From the NCBI GenBank assembly GCA_019095985.1, contig CM032666.1, positions 53,675,115-53,739,114 of the forward strand: 64,000 nt of DNA, written 5' to 3'. Below, piece by piece: positions 48,064 through 59,798 of the stretch. The first letter of the stretch is position 1. Each line of letters opens with the position of its first letter. The notes under the pieces are model-generated. The model ran no database searches. It worked only from the letters and a program-made list of their open reading frames with translations, and had not been told where the DNA came from. This DNA is from Streblospio benedicti (lineage: Eukaryota; Annelida; Polychaeta; Spionida; Spionidae). The position numbers and the translations under genes were made by a program.

Positions 48064-51000
48064 CTAAATTCTTCTTCTTTACGAAATTGTCAAGCATCAA
48101 GTTCATATATAAAAGATAGAGTCAATTCTAAACTAAGTTGAATTTTTATTTTCTTCATCAATGATGTCGTTTGTTTCTCTTTAATGCATGCTTATGGATG
48201 TTGAACATATTTCATTGATGGCTGTTAAAGTCTGCAAAAAAAGTTAATCCATTACATTCAAAGCCAAGACAAAAGTTTATTTCACTTATTTATATTCATA
48301 CATATAATACTCATTTCTGCAACAACAAAACAAAACAAAAAAACAAAACAGAAGAATGATTCATTTCAGAACGAAAAAGGCCATCAAAGAAGAAAGTTGT
48401 AATTGGCTGCACGGAAACTTTGCCATTAGCCATCATATGACAGCAATCTGGATGGTAAGCCTCGTAAATCTATGTAAATCTTGCCTCTCTCGGTGACAGA
48501 TCGCTCGATGGCTACTTCCTCTTCCTGTTTTACAGAGATTATAACGTCACTCGACAATTAATCCTTTGCTGCATTATATGGATTAAAATATTAAGCCGCA
48601 GAATTCAGCATCATTTTGAAATACCCAATTTGGCCGCAAATATATGAAGATGGAAAACGCACCATGTTAAATGGCTGTTTCACATTTGTTTGTAACTCGC
48701 GCAGCTGAGCAATCTACATTTATGATGAGATTTTTACATTACATTTTCTAATTTTATACAAGTATATACATGTAGGAGATGGAACATAAATACTAAATAG
48801 TGTTTAGTTTGCGGGGAGAGAAAAAATCAGTATATAATGTATCTTCTGAGTATTAAGTCTGTCCAACATTTCAAACAACAAATTGGATAGTTACAGAATA
48901 TAGTATTTTCAAAATGGAAGGAAAATGCTGATATTCATCAAAAAACATTTAAAAATATATGTTACATTAAAGTGGTTACTTTCATTCTAGCTTCATTTCG
49001 GTCATTTTCGTTTCATTCTTAAAAGCAAGATTATTTGAAGGGAAATTTCATTTCAGAAATTTATTTCATTTGATGTTTTAAACAAAATCCTAAAAGTGAA
49101 AAAAATATCATGACGTCACAACTAAAGCTGAATTTACATTACAATATATTTGAATTTCACTGGGGTTCCCTCTATACGATTATAAAGCAATCATCTAAGA
49201 TCCCAATTACACTGTCATATAGAGGTTTTATCTGAGCAATACTCGGCGAAATCTCCCTTAAGCCCACTTATCCACAAAACATACATTTTTGGGGCAGAGA
49301 TCATTATTTTAAAATTAGCTGTGATCCCGGTGAAGCTCATCAGTAGAAATGCAATCAGAGGAACGGATCCCCGTTTTATCTCCACTATACAAACGAGTGA
49401 TTACAAAAAGTGGCGATTACAAAAAGGCGAAACATAGCGATTACGCTGGGTATACACCAGACGCCACTCTGATTCCACATTAGGCTTCATTAAATTATCT
49501 GGCTCGGCTCTTTGCAAAGTTTGCGTTTTCTGTAAAAAGCCCTTAATAACATGACCCTTGGCCAAATTCAATGAACTTTGTTAATTTTGCAACTTGCATA
49601 GTTTTCTTAATTGGAATAAATAATTAATGCTGTTTTTATTGATCTACATATTTGGTAGCTGAATTCTACTTTTCATAATATAATTTCATCAGGCGAATCA
49701 TAAACTAAACCAATCTAGCTTTCCTTAATAGCAACTACTCATTGGTCATATTACATCAGTAATATTGCGTCGTAATCTTTTTTTCCCAGCCTGGGCATTC
49801 TTCCCCTATTTACCTATAATACCAATAAGATCATTCCTTCTGACTGTCATTAACCCGAGGTCCTTATTCATGTTATTATTGAATTTCGCGACAATAGGCC
49901 CAAAGATAACCACATTACTCCTAATAAACTTTAATTTGCAGGGCTGATAGATGAAGTGTGCATTATGAAGCCGCTTTCCCCCTAAATAAGTGGAGTTGAC
50001 AGATGAAGACTGTATTACGTGAGAAGATGTGGCGATTCGCATTGTGTCCTCGCATAAATATCGCATCAATCGTTTTAGCACAAAATTATTATCTCTAACA
50101 TTAAGAATCTTCTGAATGGTGTGCACAACAGATGGTAACGCTTATTGAAAATCTTAATGTCTATTCATCACTTATCGCTAGTGAATGAGATAAACAGAGA
50201 AAAGACTTGATGATACAATTGAAAAGATTCACGTAACGAGAACTGGACAATAAGTCACCGCAAACAAAATTAATATTGGGGAATAAGAAATGATGCATCT
50301 TGCTACTTAGTTACAAATAGATAAAAACTTGGGCGTTAAGACGAAACACATGCATCACACTTGCATTTGCTAACAATCCGTAGGAAAATGAATTTAAGCA
50401 TGTAACATTTAAAATGAATAGATAACGAACAGTGATCCATTTTAATTTGTGTGGCATCTTCTAGGTGTGTGATTGATACTTATTTGCGAACATTCGGAGA
50501 CAAATTTCTCAAATTTATCTCATCAGTTCAGTGCTGCTATCTTGCGCATCACAGACAATAACAGATATCACGACATAGAAGGCGCATCATTTAAGCATTA
50601 TAATGACTGTACAAAGCATTATGTAAAACTTTCTTTCCTCGTTAGATTGATCATGGTGTCATTAACAGTTTTCGCAGTCACATTAAAAACAAATCACAAT
50701 GATTAATTAATCTACCCACGCTCCGCAGATTATAATGACTGCATCTCAAACGTATACCATCATATAAACGAATAGCACATTTCAACATTAAAAACCTGGC
50801 CAATCATTAATCAAAACTGCAAAGCCATCATCAAGTTAAATTTCTGATTACATTTTGGCTCTATAAAACGTCATTAGGCTAGCTAAATCTAAATCTTGAA
50901 TGACTTGAGAACATAAAGAATGCACTATTAAAATCGCATCTATTCAATTCGCATCTTCTATGTAGAGGTCATTGAATTATTTCAATAAGACAATTATTGG

Positions 51001-53209
51001 TGATGTGATTTTTAACATTAAGTGTGTGAAAGGCGCACAACCGTCAATTTTTGCAATCGTAAGTATCTCTCAGCAGGATGGTATATGAAGCGCAGAGATT
51101 CTAGCTGTATCATCATTAAATTTATTAGATATACGATGTACAGTAAGACATTTCTCACTTATCTATCCTTAGCAACAAAGACAAGTCATTCATCGTAGTA
51201 CAATAAAATAATGTAGCACTAATCTGAGCATGTTAAATCGACAAAAAATTGAAGTATTGTCTTAAAACCGTAATAGCCATGTTAGGCTGGTACAAACTTA
51301 GCCTTGAAGGATGGCAACTTAACCTACCGACCACTTCTGTTTTGTTCACAAGTAAAGATTTTCAGATTTTCTACATGATTCAATTCGGGTCAGCAAGTTT
51401 CTAGTCCATGAGAAAATATTACGAATATGCATATAAATGATAACAAAAATCTGAAATTATTAATTGGCAGGTATTGTTGTTCTACATTAATTCTATGGCT
51501 GGCCTCATCATGTATAAAAACCTATGATAACACCTCATTCACATGCTGAGAAGTCCTTTATCATCTTTCTATGACCTAATGGGAACATCTTGCGACGACA
51601 ACCCTGAAAGGATTTGCCCAAAAGCCTAAACTATTTCATTTTAAAGCTAAAACTATTGGGGACTAGAATAACTGCTGCTTCACTATTATGGTTTACGGAC
51701 TTCACCTGCCAATCTGAATAACAAAATAAAATGTTTTGTGTACTTCAAGTGTTTTCCATGTCAATTAAGATAATACTTTTCACAAGAGCCAATAAAATGC
51801 TTATATACATGTCATTGTATGTTTGGAAAATATGTCTTTTTTATCCGCGCAAATTATGCACATCTGCTTTAATAATGTGTTGTTGGTTGTCATTTAAAAC
51901 ATTTCCATTTTTTCTTAAGCCTGTACGATGACATAAGGACATATTAACAGACTGATTATAGCTAGTAATATGAAGCATTTATTAATCATTTCATATGTAA
52001 AACAAATATTGCTAAAAAGTTAAAAACATAGTGATACAATATCAGAATTTGTAACTTATCACCATTAAACCAGTCAACTTTAAATGCTTTTTCATGTTGT
52101 CAATAAAATATTTTTAACTAAACTAGAAATCCTAATGCTGGTCAGCACTCCTACGAATTTCACTAATGGAGAAATAACCACAGAAGCATTAATCTGATAC
52201 TTAAAGAGATAAACTTTCAAAGGAAAAGTGAATAGAAAGCATTAATCTTGTGCAAGCCATCATCTACCCCATGATATGTGTATAAGATAAGCATCTGTAG
52301 ACCCTGCATGACCCTCAACGTTAATCACTTTGAACTGTCCAAAAACGTAGCCCTGGGATAAAGGGCCCAATGGTGGTATAAACCTAAGATAAGCTTCTAT
52401 TCGTGCTGATTATAAATTAACCTTTGTTGGATGCAGGATGTACAAAGCAGTGTAGTGACAGACTGGATTTTTTATGGCTGTCATCAATGTATTGGCTTCA
52501 CAAAGCTCGCTTTATTTGGATGAAGAAAGGTAGCTGTAGTTCTGTTCCATTAAACCACTCCAAACATATTTAATTTGATTTTATTCAAATCTAAGTAGAA
52601 CTCTGATATTTTGTGAATGTTCAGTACAATCTAAAATTCTCCTGTTGAAAAATTGTACTTACTGTCCGTAAAACTATTCATTCACTAAAAATAGTCATTC
52701 GATCGTGATGCCTTGGCTTCCTATTTTTCACTCTTTGACTATACACTGTTTTATTAAAATAAAATCCAAATTAGTTTCCCTCCCCATCTGCGATCATCTG
52801 CCACCCACCCCCCAATCCCAGGTTTACCTGTCATTCTGTCATTCAGATCTTACGTTTTCATTTTCACTCACGACCATAGTTGTACCTAACTATATGCTAA
52901 TAGTAATAGTCAACTGTAATACAAATTATATATATGTAAAAGTAAACACAAATACAAATGGATGTTAGACAACATTTTACTTAGATCTTAAACAAATCAT
53001 AAATGCAGAATTGCAGAGGTCATGCAGGTCCATAATGCACTCAGTTATTTTATACTTCAGGCTGCATTGCCTTACAATCATTTCCAATGGATACATTATG
53101 AATCAACTATTCATTACTGACTTCATCACTAAATATTCAACTGAAATTGATATTATTTGTGTTTAAATTTTAAGATTTAATTTCTAACCAATGGAAACTC
53201 TGATAGCTG
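48064..53209. other. 5-kb noncoding region, possible regulatory desert
   Basis: No exon supported. Many TAAT, AAACA and ATTGT words in complex, non-repetitive sequence, notably 48410-48560, 49750-50120 and 50460-50830. The last two contain few stop codons in some frames but no splice context. Probably unique regulatory or intronic DNA. Confidence 0.35.
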
Positions 53210-53406
53210 TCATTTTAAGCCTTCTGTAACTTTGTCATATGTAATTTGATCTTCTTCATCATTCAGAGTCTTGCAGATTATTATCTCTCCCCAGTCATCC
53301 GTATTTTCATTTGTTTGGAAAAAATATGTTTCTGATAGATTTGTTGTTGATGTATTAATTAGCATTGTTGGTTCTGCTTTGTTCAGAGGTGTGAGGAGTG
53401 TGTGTC
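53210..53406 (-). CDS. Unrecognised gene, terminal exon
   Basis: Acceptor GAGATACAG, two bases, then HTLLTPLNKAEPTMLINTST, TNLSETYFFQTNENTDDWGE and IIICKTLNDEEDQITYDKVT, EGLK, TGA. 197 bases = 2 + 65 codons. Two NxS/T sequons (NTST, NLSE) would suit a secreted or lumenal protein. The exon at 53773-53840 leaves one base, so the two join in phase as PTTE-G-HTLL. No domain is recognised in this exon. Confidence 0.6.
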
Positions 53407-53501
53407 CTGTATCTCAAAATATATAAACAGAGGAAAGAATGTTTACAACAGTATGGGAATCGGTTACAATGAAGTAAAGTGAGATAATTTTATGGACTTA
53501 C

Positions 53502-53579
53502 AAAGTGATAGCCTCTAGCCTTTCCCCGACACAAAAGTCCTCGTGGAAGCTCGTCCTAGCTAGGGAGGAGCTTGAAAAT
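53502..53579 (-). CDS. Candidate alternative or cryptic exon
   Basis: 78 bases between a good acceptor (TATTATTTCAG) and a consensus donor (CACTTT|GTAAGT). One frame is open (SSSLARTSFHEDFCVGE). That frame does not fit the neighbours, and the fitting frame hits a stop. It could be a poison exon, contain an indel, or be a chance pair of sites. Confidence 0.25.
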
Positions 53580-53772
53580 CTGAAATAATAATATAGGTAT
53601 TCATCCAGAAGTAAAATATGACTCAGGATTTATAAGGAGATGCAGAGATCTATTGCATATTCTAAGAAGAATTTGTTACAAAAAACCTATTTATAGGTTT
53701 GTAGGTTGTAATGTGCTGGTATGAATATGATTTTTTGATTTTTTTCATTCATGAGATATGTCTGGAAGTTAC

Positions 53773-53840
53773 CTTCAGTGGTGGGATTAACCATCCCGTC
53801 AACGCCGTGGTGGTGAAGTGTCATCAGACATGGGTAGTAA
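53773..53840 (-). CDS. Alpha/beta-hydrolase-like exon (oxyanion-hole segment)
   Basis: Acceptor CCCTTCCAG, then YYPCLMTLHHHGVDGMVNPT and TE, donor GAAG|GTAACT. Only one frame is open. The pattern YPxLMxLHxHG resembles the strand and HG oxyanion-hole turn of prolyl-oligopeptidase/esterase-type alpha/beta hydrolases, where the sequence after the strand forms the oxyanion hole. No catalytic serine motif (GxSxG) is visible in the window. It joins in phase to the terminal exon at 53210-53406, though that exon does not look like a hydrolase C-terminus, so the assignment is tentative. Confidence 0.45.
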
Positions 53841-54660
53841 CTGGAAGGGATTGGATATATAATAGGAATTATTGCATTCTTATGATGAAGATCCTTCGCG
53901 TCTTTGTGCCATTGGACTGGCTACGAATACTTCTGGGTGCTGAACTAGGTGATTGATTATAGAAAACAATGGGAAGCTATTTGGATACATGTACTTGCTT
54001 ATAGATTCGATTGAACAGGAGGTTGAATGTAAACATCACAGAGGTACTAAGAATTAGTAATAAAATGGACAGACGTTTATTACTTAACCATATGTTGAAA
54101 TTTATAGATTGAGCCGGTATTGTGATAATGAACGTTTGATTATGACCAACAGAATCGATCGTATTTGTGTACACCAGGGTAGTGTTTATTAACACCCATT
54201 ATGATAGTCATGCATGTAGAGTTTGAAGAGCACTCGGTATGTGCAAATGAACATTACCTTAGAAGGTCAGGCGTGTACAACAATAATAATGCATCTTATG
54301 ACATGTTATGTCTTGTATGCACCACGAATTTTCACCATATCCATGTGTTCTTTTGACTTCGGATGCTCCACAATGACAATGTTGTATCTACCGTTATGTT
54401 TGATACTAAAATCATCCAATATCGGATGTGACGCATACTCTTTTTCTATGCAGTGATATCATTGTATTTTTTTAATACTCGTCCCTGTACTTTTGCAACA
54501 GTACGTTACGCTGACTACCACATAAATGATTACACGCAGAAACTGGGCTTAGCTGACCGAGACTATAGCTGTTACGACACATCATTTAAATCGAGTGCAT
54601 TTTTGTGCGCTGCTAAAAGCGTATTTACACGATGTGTGGTTCAATCGAGTACATTCGATA
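53841..54660. other. Noncoding or unresolved
   Basis: Two suggestive minus-strand open stretches (53979-54195 and 54303-54449) lack consistent splice sites and are discussed among the rejected items. Confidence 0.4.
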
Positions 54661-54676
54661 ATGGCGGCGGCCATAT
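54661..54676 (+). CDS. Possible initiator exon at a YY1-type start (MAAAI)
   Basis: ATAATGGCGGCGGCC followed by ATAT|GTGAGT. AANATGGCGGC is the YY1 motif that often overlaps start codons of animal housekeeping genes, and GTGAGT is a strong donor. No second exon was identified, so this is only a candidate. Confidence 0.25.
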
Positions 54677-54828
54677 GTGAGTAAAAACATTGGTATTTTA
54701 AGAAAAAAATACAAGTTTTTAAAATATTTGGTAATTTCCCCCTGAATTTCGAATTTCTCAATTCCGATCTGAATGATCGGAATCGGCTTCATATTTCAGA
54801 ATGATTCCGAAATTTCGGAATACTTGGC

Positions 54829-54925
54829 AACTCTGGATTCGAACCATTGACATCCGGGTTGAGATGAGAACTGACCAAGTACGTAGGCTTGGGGTTACAG
54901 AGACGTCCATTTAACCTTGTAACAG
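54829..54925 (-). mobile_element. tRNA-like SINE fragment, third type
   Basis: On the minus strand ATGGTTCGAATCCAGAGTTG contains a consensus B box (GGTTCGAATCC). An upstream A box is not clear. It abuts a family-1 SINE. Confidence 0.3.
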
Positions 54926-55815
54926 CCAGCTGCTTGGGATGATGGTATATCATTCTGGTCTCACAGGGCTCTACGTTAACTCTGGCGAGAGGTCGCCCAC
55001 AGGACAACCTGCATCCGTTTTTTGGTTGTCCTCACTTACCACGAGGTTGTCCTTATTTTTGTGCTCAGTTTTATGCTATACAGATATCGCGTCTTAGATT
55101 ATATAGCTTATTTTATTATTATATCAATCATAATGTTAAGAAAAAACAAACAAAATTATTTGTACCCATAATGAATCTTTTCTCGTGAACAAACTTTATA
55201 CAAAAATAAAAAATTGCTTCGCATTCATTAAATATGCAAGTCGATTTTTATCCTCATGTCTATTGTACGGTTCAAAATTTTGTCATCTAAAAAGCTCAAG
55301 TTATGTTGTAATATTTTCACACAATTTATTTTAGAAACTCCTCCAACCTTCAAACAAAAGCCCTATGATATTTGTAGGAATGAAAATTTAAGTATTTTAA
55401 TGAATTTTTGTAAATAGAATACCATACCATATGAGTGCTGAAAGTTTTGAAACTACGTAGAATGTCACAGATAATTTTGGAAAGATATGAAAATGGAAAT
55501 GTTACTTGATATGTTGGGGAATGAAAAAAATTATCGATTCAATTTAGGTGACACAGGGTTTTGAAATGCACATCTTGCATTACTTTTATTTTGAAATTTG
55601 AAATTGGTTGTCCCACAGGACAACTACCCTCCAACTTTTGGTTGCCCTGATTTTAAAAATGGTTGTCCAGGACAACGGGACAATCCTTAACGTAGAGCCC
55701 TGTCTCACAACCTTGGGGTTGTGAGTTCGAGTCCCGTCAGGGCCACTTGATGTAGTCAAATGGAAGCTATGTCTTCAACTATGTCAAAACAGTGGTAGGA
55801 ACTTTCTTGCCATAA
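54926..55815 (+). mobile_element. tRNA-derived SINE, family 1, split by an hAT-like element
   Basis: The left part CAGCTGCTTGGGATGATGG ... GGTCTCACA (to 54965) and the right part GTCTCACAACC ... TTCGAGTCCCGTCAGGGCCA ... AACAGTGGTAGG (from 55702) rejoin into the order seen at 21010-21192 once the insert and one target duplicate are removed. Confidence 0.7.
54966..55701. mobile_element. hAT-like non-autonomous transposon, 8-bp TSD
   Basis: 736 bp with ends GGGCTCTACGTTAA and TTAACGTAGAGCCC, flanked on both sides by GTCTCACA (54958-54965 and 55702-55709). Subterminal repeats of GGTTGTCC/GGACAACC lie near both ends. No transposase frame. hAT elements make 8-bp duplications and carry CAGGG-type ends. 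Confidence 0.8.
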
Positions 55816-55902
55816 CAGTAAGAGTAGAATTGACTTCACAAGCAAACTTGGGGAAAATATATACAGTAAATAAATTGTTTTTCACTTATATCGTATAAAA
55901 AT

Positions 55903-56033
55903 GAGCCAGATTGATTTTTAAAATTTCAAGTGGGGGATGATGAACTAAGATGCTGAAATTATAAGGAGCCAGATTGATTTTTTTTTATATTTTCAAGTGG
56001 GGGATGATGATCTAAGATGCTGTAAATCAAATT
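55903..56033. repeat. Two-copy ~65-bp tandem repeat
   Basis: GAGCCAGATTGATTTTT ... TTCAAGTGGGGGATGATGA ... CTAAGATGCTG occurs twice in succession. Confidence 0.7.
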
Positions 56034-56879
56034 TGTTCTTCTTTTAGTGTACTCAATAATAAGTTAGTCACCATTGTTGTTCAGTATTTGGTCAAGTAAA
56101 ATAAAAATGTTTGTATAGCGGGAAGAGAGTGGTTCCTAGTCTGATTTACGGAAAAAATTTATAAAGAAATATATGCATGTTTTGTACTGACGGTGGAAAA
56201 ACATGATACTCTTGCACATCCAGATGTTTTTAGCAACCTAATGGGATCATTGAGTTTTAAAAAAAATACCTTGACATCGGTAATACGGTCACCAATAATT
56301 CCATATAGTTTTCAACTAAAATGATCTTTTGTATCGATGCGTAATTATTTAAAAAACATTAACGTCGTAGCAAAATTTTGAGACTGCCGGAAATTTTGAA
56401 AACTTCCGCTTGGCCTTCCGTAAAAAGGTCTCTGGTTTGTTGGCATATGCAACCAACTTCCAATCATAGCAGCCCTTTCATATGGCTATGAAATTAAAAG
56501 AGAAATGTTTGGTCTGTATTTTGGTAGGTGATCCACCGCAATTTTTAAAAGTATAGTTCGAGTCCCACGCATTTAAAGTTTCATTTCAGTTTGAAATTAA
56601 CTTAAAATTTTATTTTTTGGCGTGGATCATCGACCTTTTTATTAGATAAACCGTTTTTCTTTCATAATATACACAGTTTAATATGTTTAAGACCGCAATA
56701 CATGGTTGCAAATTGGATTGAAAAATGCTGTTTAAACCCCTAGTTTTTCGTGGTGCACAAGATGCAACGCTTTTTTGCATAGACTGCGCAGAAAAACGGC
56801 GCATGTGTTTTTGTTTTCGTAAAAACGTGTTTATGCTAGAGAAGTAATGTTAAATTCACGTGATTTTTTAAACTACAAC
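56034..56879. other. No gene seen
   Basis: AT-rich. Nothing recognised. Confidence 0.45.
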
Positions 56880-57420
56880 CCTCCTAAAAAATATATTAAT
56901 GTAATATCTATAATCTACAGAAGTTTGTGTTTCCAACCATATCAATTATGAAATATTTGTGGGGCATTTCATTGACAAACTTTGAAGATAAAAATGGTTA
57001 ATGTAGAGGATCATTTCGATCGGGAATTTGACAGGTAAATCTTAGCGCTATATACTAAGAACATGCCAGTGAACTTTGCCACATATATCAGTCTATATTT
57101 CACCTAAAAATATTTTAATGTTATGACTATAAACTATAGAAGTATGCGTTTCCAACCATACCAATCACAAAAAATCAGAAGGACTTTTTATGACTAAACT
57201 TTGGAATCCAAAATGAATATCGCATCCGCCATGAATTTGACAATGGCATTAAGAATTTTAGTAACAGGGAAGATAGATATTGGATGATATTTCAGCTATA
57301 AGTCGTTCAATCATAATATACTTACCATGGAAATAATCTGTAGAGATATGCGATTCTATCCATATATACAAGTCTAATTAATTGCTCAATCCAATTAGTT
57401 TATTTTGATCATCATTTAAG
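56880..57420. repeat. Three diverged ~200-bp tandem units
   Basis: Units share AATCTACAGAAGTTTG/AACTATAGAAGTATGCG/AATCTGTAGAGATATGCG followed by TTTCCAACCATA or TTCTATCCATA. The third unit resembles sequence at about 30890-31000, so the family is dispersed. Confidence 0.5.
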
Positions 57421-57908
57421 TACATAGCCACATTTGACAGTTAGGACTCAGTCGCATTATCGTAACAATCTTTGCAGAATATTACAGCAAAAAACTATTT
57501 AGTAATTTGTGTTGAAATAGTGAAAACAAGAAACAACAGGCAATTTTGTATATAGGACTTTATTTTTTATATGAATTGATGCTATAGCAAACACAATACA
57601 TTAGATAAAAAAATGATCTCTGAAATTTGGTGAACGCCCACAGAACACGCGCAGGCAGGAAAATGTCCAGGTTTTTACACACGCTGACAAGGAAAAACAA
57701 GGAATCACAACAGCCCAAAATTTGATGCTAAATTGGCCATATCTCTCTTATTATCCATCGGATTTTAAAAATCTTTTTTTTAAATTGTTTCTGTTATCAT
57801 TTCCCATCACATAGTATTTTTTAAATTTTTTTTATAATTTAATTCCATATTTTGATGTAAGGGCAGAATAATTTAAAATAAACAAATAATATAAAATGAC
57901 AACCTCAC

Positions 57909-57952
57909 CTGAGTGAATAACATTGTGCACTTTCATTTTATGTAGTAGATCA
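57909..57952 (-). CDS. Candidate short exon, unrecognised
   Basis: Acceptor GATACTATAG and donor TCAG|GTGAGG bound 44 bases reading DLLHKMKVHNVIHS, with one base at each end. It could belong to the gene ending at 53210, but at least one more exon would be needed to match phases. It lies ~570 bp from the divergent TM9SF-like start. Confidence 0.3.
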
Positions 57953-58525
57953 CTATAGTATCTTTAACCAGCTATACTTATTTATTGCGATTAATGATTT
58001 TTAAATATAAAATTTGTTGTCTTACAGAAAAAGGCCAACAACAGCCAAGTGTGTATCATTCCGCACAAAATAAGTCCGTGATAAGGTTATATTAATTTCA
58101 TTTTAACCATTTATCTTCTTACCAGCAGACCATAGAGTAATTTAAATCTTTTAAAGATAATTTACTAAGCACATAATATATACATTGCACGGAGAATCAT
58201 TACGATACCATTGTGTGTATAATGCGTAATAATTAAAAAGTAGTTCTCCTATAGATCTCGCAGGTGCGATGTTTGGTTTCATGCATTACGGCATTATTCT
58301 AATACATGATTGTTTGTGTCAATGCTTTACTTTATATCATTTATATATTTGTAAATTCTATGCATGCATGTTCAAAATAAATAAACTATGAAATATGTTA
58401 AAATGTGAAATGCTGTTGCCGCCTGTTGGTGTTGCGTTTACTGACCGTGTACTAAGTAATCATACTTGCGTTTGGGAGAGTGTACCAGTGACTCAAATAC
58501 CGACTGTCCGAGAGTACCTGTCAAA
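57953..58525 (+). promoter_or_regulatory. Upstream region and 5' UTR of the TM9SF-like gene
   Basis: AT-rich until ~58410, then GC-richer (CTGTTGCCGCCTGTTGG near 58412) up to the ATG. No TATA box at a fixed distance is obvious; a TATA-less start is inferred. Confidence 0.35.
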
Positions 58526-58603
58526 ATGGCGATGAAGGAAATACTTGTCGTGTTGGCATCTATTTCTTGCATTTTTGCAACTAAATATAAAGATGGTGAC
58601 GAG
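58526..58603 (+). CDS. TM9SF-like nonaspanin, first coding exon
   Basis: ATG in a good context (CAAAATGGCG) opens MAMKEILVVLASISCIFATK, then YKDGDE, donor GAG|GTAAAC, phase 0. The first ~18 residues form a signal peptide (hydrophobic ILVVLASISCIFA). Nonaspanins (TM9SF family) have a signal peptide followed almost at once by YxxGDxV(x)LYVNKVGPYHNPQETY in the lumenal domain; the exon would end right before that V. TM9SF proteins have nine membrane segments and act in Golgi/endosome membrane-protein sorting. TM9SF1-like is preferred over TM9SF3-like (YQDKEEV). The next exon was not found by eye within the remaining 5.4 kb, so the first intron is long. Confidence 0.55.
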
Positions 58604-59263
58604 GTAAACAATTATTTTGAACACTTCTCATATTGAAAACATTGTTTATCCGTTTATTGTGTTTCAATGTGTCTGTATTTGCATGTTATTTGTAACCATA
58701 GTCGGATATTCAGATATTTTTGCTTTACTAAACAGACTAAAGATACCCAAAACAAAGTCTTTGGCATAGTTAGTAGATACATCACCACTTAAAATCGTTG
58801 ATATTCAGAGCTACATAGCCTATTTAAAATCAAATGAAGGTTATTCATTATCAAATTCATAGAATACATAGTTTTCTAGATGTAAATGTTCATTGCACCA
58901 AGTTTGATTTACAGATTACTGAATTTGCAACCTTCCATCTTGGCTAGATTTCTTGCTAGATGCTTATAGGTTAGGTGCGTAAAGAAGAGAGAAAAGGGTT
59001 AGGTGTTAGTGGGACAAATAAAGAATAAACGTACGGTGGGGGGATAAAATGTCAGTAGAGTGCAAGATAAAAGCAGAGATGAGAAGAAAGGTGTTAGTAA
59101 GGTAGGGGATGAGACACATTGGAAATCTTACTCTTGAAGACCTCCAGTGATTTGGATGACAGTGTGTCTCTAGGGAGCTGGTTCCAATCTACTATTGATC
59201 TAGTTTTCATTCTAAAAGGTTATTTAGTGAAAAAGACAGACGTTGAAGTTATATATATATATA
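58604..59263 (+). other. Intron 1 of the TM9SF-like gene (start)
   Basis: No further exon found. A TA microsatellite at 59250-59263 abuts a Helitron-like end. Confidence 0.45.
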
Positions 59264-59289
59264 CTAGCTGGCCCGGCTCCTTCGGAGCC
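59264..59289 (-). mobile_element. Helitron-like 3' terminus
   Basis: On the minus strand the stem GGCTCC-GAA-GGAGCC is followed 7 bases later by CTAG next to a T in a TA tract, as in Helitron 3' ends (hairpin, then CTRR, insertion at AT). The 5' end was not located. A perfect 10-bp-arm palindrome, GTACAATACC/GGTATTGTAC, lies at 59380-59401. Confidence 0.45.
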
Positions 59290-59798
59290 TATTTTGTGTA
59301 TGATGGAAACAAAAATGTGAAAATCGCTGTCTAGATTCGTCTGTCTCACTCAAAGAGGGTCATCAACACAACCCGTGATGTACAATACCGTGGTATTGTA
59401 CCCGTGTAAGATAATAAAAGAAAATAAAGAAATACCTTGTAGAAGAACTCACACAGCACTTTGGGTTGAACTTACGTATCGTAAACCAATATTCCTATGA
59501 TGATAATATGATTACATAGCATTTTATATCCTGTGCAATAGATGTAGTGCTCTAATTTACCTATATTCTGGGATAATATTGATTAAAACATACGATGTTA
59601 GTCTATCGGTCTAGTCCTAAAAATAATTTGAAACCACACTGAGGTCACTCTTCACAAATACATGTACACTCCACGTATGCATTTGTGTCAATGTGATTTT
59701 TTTTCTTCCATGTAACATATGCAATATATGAAGAGCAACAGATAGGAATTTATGGATACTTCCAGTGTCATATTGGATATAGCAGTCCTCTGTTGCCA

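Noticed and set aside
48461-48559. Exon-like minus frame EEEVAIERSVTERGKIYIDL after an AAAACAG acceptor
   Set aside because: No usable donor and no phase-compatible neighbour; may be a conserved noncoding patch.
49806-50126. 106-residue minus-strand open frame
   Set aside because: Long for AT-rich DNA, but no recognisable motif; the region looks like noncoding regulatory sequence. Left as part of 48064-53209.
53979-54195. Minus-strand frame with N-glycosylation-like and membrane-like segments
   Set aside because: A GTTAAGT donor would fit the next exon's phase, but no AG acceptor exists between the upstream stop and the frame.
54303-54449. Minus-strand frame reading SIKHNGRYNIVIVEHPKSKE
   Set aside because: Looks protein-like but the only acceptor (GCATAG) lacks a pyrimidine tract and no donor matches neighbouring exon phases.
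57320-57360. Strong donor CATG|GTAAGT after a short minus frame
   Set aside because: Lies within a repeat unit shared with 30.9 kb and the implied exon is only ~12 bases after an acceptor.
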